A DNA stretch of 19,356 bases from contig DAIRGS010000127.1 in the NCBI GenBank assembly GCA_036794395.1, positions 1-19,356 on the forward strand, written 5' to 3'. Both the position numbers and the translations under genes were made by a program. The notes below the pieces were generated by a model that saw only the letters and a list, made by a program, of their open reading frames with translations, ran no database searches and was not told the origin of the DNA. This document shows positions 15,657 through 19,356 of the stretch, piece after piece. Position 1 is the stretch's first letter, and every line of letters begins with the position of its first letter. Source of the DNA: DASXMX01 sp036794395 (GTDB lineage Bacteria; Planctomycetota; Phycisphaerae; Tepidisphaerales; Tepidisphaeraceae).

Positions 15657-17612
15657 ATGGGAACTGTGGTTCAAGACGCAACCGTGCGCCGGTTTTTTTA
15701 TTGGTTGATCATCTCTGCCGCGTTCACGGCATTGGTCATTCAGTTCTCCTACGCGCACGGAAAGCTCCTTTGTCCCCCATTTTATGACGATGTCGCCTAT
15801 TTCGAGGATGCTCTTCATCGTCTTGAAGTCTTCCATTCATCAGGAGTTGGCGCGCTCATCGCCGATTACTTCCATTCACCCCCGCACTCGGCCTTTTCCA
15901 CCTTTCTTGCCGTCGGCGCTTTTGCTGTCCTTGGCGTGCACGACTGGGCCCCGTACGTCGCGAACGGATTCATCATCCTGGCGCTTCTTGTATTTCTGGA
16001 TTTTCTTTGCCGGGATCTGTCCACTCTCAGACGTTTGTCAATTGCTCTTATCGTTCTTTGCATCCCGATCAGCGCGATGGCGGTTCATGAGTTCCGCCCC
16101 GATATTGCCAGCGCCCTGTGTACCGCGATCGGCGCGGCACTTGTGCTTTGGAAGTCATTGACCGGGACGTCAGCTCGGTACCGGGTGACCGCGGGCGCGA
16201 TGTTCGGACTGGGTGCTCTTTTCAAGCCGCCCACCTCTCCGCTGACGGCAATCGTCTGCGTCGCGACGCTCGGGGTTGCGATTCTATCGGAGTGGCTGAT
16301 ATTGAAGACCAATCTCCGCAAGATCCTGATTGCAAGCCTTCAATGCATTATCCCTGCGATCCTGATCCCTCTTCCTCATTTCCTTACCGACTGGCGAGAA
16401 ACCTACAACTACATCTATCAGGCAATCTTCGGTCCCGCACATTCTGTTTGGGCTCGTCCCGGAACCCTCGCCTGGCATCTTCGCTACTACTTTGACGGTC
16501 CCGGCGGGGCGGTCATGCTGGGCGGCATGGCATGGGTTCTCGTCGCGATCGCGACAGGCGGAATTGTCGCGTTCATCTTCTGCCGCAATTACGATTCCGC
16601 TCAACGCGTCGCGGCTCTGCTGCTCGTTGGCATTGTCGCCTATGCCGTCCCTACTGCCACGGACGTCAAAGAACCTTTTTTCGGAACGACATTCACCTGG
16701 TTGCTCGCCTTCGCGGCGGTGTTCGTGCTGGCAGAACTACTTCGCTGCACGCGATGGGCCGGCATCGCAATCGTCCTGCTACTCTGTGCGGCAAGTCTCC
16801 GTGCCGCTCGTCTCGGCCCCAATCTCTACCAACGCGGCAGCCCCATCGTCCGCGAGCGCAACGAACTGGTGAACAACATTTACGCCGCTCTGCTTAATGA
16901 GCACTTCCCCTACTATGCGCGCGTCTACATCACCAGCACCGGCTACGTAAATCCTGGCATCTTCGATTACTACTACCGCCGCGACACGCTCCATGCCCTC
17001 AACATCGGCTCAAACGCGTACTCCGACAATCTGCCCGCCCATCAACGCGAAATCGAATCCGCCGACTATGTCATCGCCAGTGAATCCAACAATGGCGTAG
17101 CGTACGCCGAGTTTGTTAAAAGCGGCCTGGTTCAGGATCAAACCCTCGCCATCGTGCGATCCAGCCCCAACTTCCAACAGGTTGCCGCGTTCCTCACGCT
17201 AAACGGAAAACACTACTACCTGTTCCGCAGAACCAATCCGTTTTGCGGCTGGGTTAATCCCGTGGGCATCGTCCGCGCCGACAATGCCGGGCCTGATGCA
17301 CCGCGTACTTCCTACTGGGCAAATAGCTCTATAACGAAACTCACCATTCCGACCGAGGGTCCGCCCAAACTCCGCGTGGTCCTTCGCGCGCGATCCACCA
17401 TTCCCCGTCTCCAGATCCGCGTCAATGTCGATGGTCATCGCGTCGGGAGAAAAGCCCTGACGCATCCCGGGAAAATCGAAGAATTTACGTTGCCCTTCGC
17501 TCTGCGCACGGGTGGCGAACATGTGGTTGAACTGCTGTACGACCCTCCCCTCGACGCGCAGCATGTCTTCCTCTTTACCCAACTCGAGATCATCCCCGAC
17601 GAACTGAAGTGA
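15657..17612 (+). CDS. multi-pass GT-C-like membrane glycosyltransferase
   Basis: A 651-residue polytopic membrane protein. About nine to ten hydrophobic segments fill residues about 10-385, followed by a soluble C-terminal region of about 260 residues. The first extracytoplasmic loop has PPFYDDVAYFEDA with acidic D44 and D45, placed like the catalytic aspartates of the GT39/GT83 (PMT/ArnT) families, and the loop PPHSAFSTFLAVGAF is also typical of them. Such enzymes use polyprenyl-phosphate-linked sugars and glycosylate lipids or proteins outside the membrane. The C-terminus ends in a possible beta-sandwich (LRVVLRARSTIPRLQIRVNVDG...GGEHVVELLYDPPLDAQHVFLFTQLEI), perhaps a carbohydrate-binding module. 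The specific substrate is unknown. It follows the glycosyltransferase gene by 63 bp. Confidence 0.78.
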   Translation: MGTVVQDATVRRFFYWLIISAAFTALVIQFSYAHGKLLCPPFYDDVAYFEDALHRLEVFHSSGVGALIADYFHSPPHSAFSTFLAVGAFAVLGVHDWAPYVANGFIILALLVFLDFLCRDLSTLRRLSIALIVLCIPISAMAVHEFRPDIASALCTAIGAALVLWKSLTGTSARYRVTAGAMFGLGALFKPPTSPLTAIVCVATLGVAILSEWLILKTNLRKILIASLQCIIPAILIPLPHFLTDWRETYNYIYQAIFGPAHSVWARPGTLAWHLRYYFDGPGGAVMLGGMAWVLVAIATGGIVAFIFCRNYDSAQRVAALLLVGIVAYAVPTATDVKEPFFGTTFTWLLAFAAVFVLAELLRCTRWAGIAIVLLLCAASLRAARLGPNLYQRGSPIVRERNELVNNIYAALLNEHFPYYARVYITSTGYVNPGIFDYYYRRDTLHALNIGSNAYSDNLPAHQREIESADYVIASESNNGVAYAEFVKSGLVQDQTLAIVRSSPNFQQVAAFLTLNGKHYYLFRRTNPFCGWVNPVGIVRADNAGPDAPRTSYWANSSITKLTIPTEGPPKLRVVLRARSTIPRLQIRVNVDGHRVGRKALTHPGKIEEFTLPFALRTGGEHVVELLYDPPLDAQHVFLFTQLEIIPDELK

Positions 17613-17638
17613 CGCTCATGCCAGAGTCATGCTAGAAT
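17609..17638 (+). promoter_or_regulatory. Candidate extended -10 promoter giving a leaderless mRNA
   Basis: TGCTAGAAT (17630-17638) matches an extended -10 element (TGn plus a TATAAT-like hexamer). GTGACG (17609-17614) is an 18-base-spaced, weak -35 that overlaps the previous stop. The predicted transcript would begin at about 17645, exactly the ATG of the phosphatase gene, which has no Shine-Dalgarno. Confidence 0.4.
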
Positions 17639-17644
17639 TTGGCG

Positions 17645-18250
17645 ATGTCCGTCGTCCGTGTGAATCGATTGCTATTGGCACTGACGCTGCTCCTGACGCA
17701 GCCGTTGTTCAATGCCGGCTGCGCCTCAACGCCTGCCGAAAGGCACACCGAAACGATCGTTCTGCACCCGCCCCAATCGTGGAAGGACGGCCCTCAGCAT
17801 CCACTCGACACCGCCGTTCCGGGCGTCCCTAACTTCGGGCTCATCTCCCGCGACGTCTGGCGCGGCGGTCAACCCTCGGCCCAGGGACTCGAGTGGCTCG
17901 CAAAGCTCGGCGTGAAAACCGTGATCGATCTTCGCGAAGAGAGCGATGAATCCACTCAAATTCCGTCTGGCATCAAATACGTCCGCGTCCCCGCTTCCCA
18001 GTGGCACGCCGACAACGTCAACGTTCGCGAAGTGCTCCGCGCGATCGACACAAGCCCCAAACCTGTCTTCATTCACTGCTTGCAGGGCCGCGACCGAACC
18101 GGCTTGGCGGTCGCAGCTTATCGCCTCAAGCAGGGAATGAGCGCGGAGCAAGCTTGCACCGAACTCGAAAATTTCCACGTGAATTTCTGGTGGGATGGAC
18201 CCATCGTCCAACGGATCCACGAGCTCGACCGATTAAAGCGAGCCGGCTGA
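17645..18250 (+). CDS. lipoprotein protein-tyrosine/dual-specificity phosphatase
   Basis: A 201-residue exported cysteine phosphatase. The N-terminus is a lipoprotein signal (LLLALTLLLTQPLFNAGC), so the enzyme should be tethered outside the cytoplasm. The catalytic CX5R loop is HCLQGRDRTG with nucleophile C145 and phosphate-binding R151; the preceding FGLISRDVWRGGQP..QGLEWLAKLGVKTVIDLREE pattern is characteristic of DSP/Siw14-like phosphatases. An aspartate in WHADN near residue 123 could be the general acid. Substrates could be phosphotyrosine, phosphoinositide-like or other phosphoesters. I chose ATG 17645 over the in-frame TTG 17639 because it fits a leaderless start and the signal peptide. 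It lies 18 bp from the convergent outer-membrane gene. Confidence 0.85.
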   Translation: MSVVRVNRLLLALTLLLTQPLFNAGCASTPAERHTETIVLHPPQSWKDGPQHPLDTAVPGVPNFGLISRDVWRGGQPSAQGLEWLAKLGVKTVIDLREESDESTQIPSGIKYVRVPASQWHADNVNVREVLRAIDTSPKPVFIHCLQGRDRTGLAVAAYRLKQGMSAEQACTELENFHVNFWWDGPIVQRIHELDRLKRAG

Positions 18251-18268
18251 TCGCCAACCGCTCGCGCC

Positions 18269-19356
18269 TCAGAATGGCTGCGACAACTGCGCCACAACCG
18301 TCACGCCCTCATTCGAAGCCGCCACGTCCAATCGCACCAGCGTGTCATTGGCCAACAGCCGCAACCCAAACCCCACGTCGCCCTTCAGGTGCTTGAGTAG
18401 GTCTTCCGTGTATTCATTACTCACGCGTCCCGCTTCAGCAAAAACCACCCACTGCATCCATGTAATATCCGCTGGTTTGAGCAGCTTGATCCGGCCCAGA
18501 GGATTCCATTCCGGTATCAGTCTCAATTCGATCGACCCGTATCCCGCGGCCCGATCCCAAAACCGATTTTCCGCAAACGCCCGCAGCCGCTCGCTGCCGC
18601 CCAGCGTCGCTCCGTCATAGTACGGCGGCGCCTGCTTCAGCCTTCGGACGCCGTGGCGGATCGTCTCGTCCCATGACACCGAATAACTCGTCCAGAAATC
18701 AAACGCCAGAACCTGCTGGCGGAATACTTTGGAATGACCCAGATCAAAAAATTGCGAGAACTCCCCTGACAGATTCGTCCATGACTCCGAACTTTCAAAC
18801 CACCCAAAATCCCGGCTCAAAATGATCTTCGTGACGTTCCCCGAACTCGGATTCAGCGGAAAATCCGTGTTGTCATACACAACCCCAAACCGGATTCCGT
18901 TTTCGTCAAAATGGAGTTGATCTCTCCGGCGGCGCTCGACCGGTGTGTCCAGCGAAATGTCTTCCACGAACGGCGTCAATTGCAGGTACGTTCTGCCTGT
19001 TTTAAACGGGTTCCACCCGTGGCCGCCTGTCGCACCGCTGACCAGGATCCCGTCCTTCAAAACGTAATGGTTGATGACCGTATTCCGCCCGCCGCCGATC
19101 GGCAGGAGATATCGAAACGTGAGGCTCGCAAAAGCATCGCCTGCCTGGTCGATAAAATAGTTCTTCTCCCCCGAGTCATTCGTCCCCGCGGCCTGCTGAA
19201 CAAAGCGCCGATTCCCGTTCACATGGGCCTTGTAATCGCGATCGAGAATGTAGCCAAACTTCGAATCCAAAAACAACCGGCTCACCGGATTCAATTGCAG
19301 ATCGTCTTCCCCGAAAGACCCGCCATATGTCCCGTTAGAGCTTCCCAGCGCATACG
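18269..19356 (-). CDS. Omp85/BamA-type outer-membrane barrel protein, 5'-truncated by the window edge
   Basis: C-terminal about 361 residues of a beta-barrel protein of the surface antigen D15/Omp85 family. It is rich in alternating amphipathic strands, ends in Phe as outer-membrane barrels do (VAQLSQPF), contains the family's DNTDFPLNPSSG motif near the barrel start (compare DxRDxPxNPxxG) and GGSERLRAFAENRFWD, the strand six L6-loop-like region. The reading frame has no stop up to the last base of the window, so the start and any POTRA domains lie beyond 19356; an in-frame TTG at 19294 is not a credible start. It probably inserts or transports proteins across the outer membrane, but BamA, TamA and a TpsB-like or lipid-related role cannot be separated here. 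Confidence 0.8.
   Translation of the reverse strand, partial: YALGSSNGTYGGSFGEDDLQLNPVSRLFLDSKFGYILDRDYKAHVNGNRRFVQQAAGTNDSGEKNYFIDQAGDAFASLTFRYLLPIGGGRNTVINHYVLKDGILVSGATGGHGWNPFKTGRTYLQLTPFVEDISLDTPVERRRRDQLHFDENGIRFGVVYDNTDFPLNPSSGNVTKIILSRDFGWFESSESWTNLSGEFSQFFDLGHSKVFRQQVLAFDFWTSYSVSWDETIRHGVRRLKQAPPYYDGATLGGSERLRAFAENRFWDRAAGYGSIELRLIPEWNPLGRIKLLKPADITWMQWVVFAEAGRVSNEYTEDLLKHLKGDVGFGLRLLANDTLVRLDVAASNEGVTVVAQLSQPF

Noticed and set aside
18269..19294. Complete gene starting at TTG 19294
   Set aside because: The frame stays open to the right edge with barrel-like sequence, so the gene is truncated by the window rather than starting there.

Overview
This is a high-GC bacterial chromosomal window, most likely from the Planctomycetota and probably a Phycisphaerae-type lineage. 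The pointers are a small two-membrane-segment protein ending in a CxxC...CxxC zinc ribbon, a secreted protein with two DUF1080 domains, an N-terminally extended Tat-type amidase, weak Shine-Dalgarno use, and GC-rich REP-like palindromes, including one whose frame reads DTGFQPV. This assignment comes from family knowledge, not from a marker gene. No rRNA, tRNA or CRISPR array was seen.

Layout. 172-2205 (+) encodes TPR repeats fused to a GT9-like glycosyltransferase domain. It overlaps tail to tail with a very large glycine/asparagine-rich lipoprotein (2161-5001, -), which is followed on the same strand by a small secreted protein (5158-5577) and the double-DUF1080 protein (5754-7085). 7086-7501 is gene-free and holds a REP-like composite. 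Next come a 61-residue protein (7502-7687), a possible 31-residue ORF and the zinc-ribbon membrane protein (7887-8465). 8491-11249 is a DinG/XPD-family helicase gene split by a REP-associated tyrosine transposase (RAYT) and an assembly gap. Two exported or membrane-anchored proteins of unknown function follow (11263-12243, 12367-12978). A REP-type hairpin separates them from the Tat amidase (13107-14723, -). A divergent + strand run then encodes a family-2-like glycosyltransferase (14850-15593), a multi-pass GT-C-like membrane protein (15657-17612) and a lipoprotein CX5R phosphatase (17645-18250). An Omp85-type beta-barrel (18269 to the right edge, -) is cut by the window end.

Most of the gene content concerns the cell envelope: glycosyl transfer, secreted carbohydrate-binding or hydrolase-like proteins, lipoproteins and an outer-membrane barrel. 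No single pathway is evident.

The main point of interest is 8491-11249. The RAYT lies in the same strand and frame as the helicase, between its motif III (TSATL) and its SPF motif. It has no ATG start ahead of its core and no stop codon. It is flanked by identical REP palindromes. The run of ten Ns falls inside the third REP copy. If that REP matches the first copy, only two bases are missing, and the helicase, RAYT and helicase segments then form one continuous 916-residue frame. The two direct REP copies are 717 bp (239 codons) apart, so recombination between them would remove the RAYT and leave a frame-intact helicase of about 677 residues. A recent insertion into a dying gene, or a repeat-driven misassembly, remain real alternatives.
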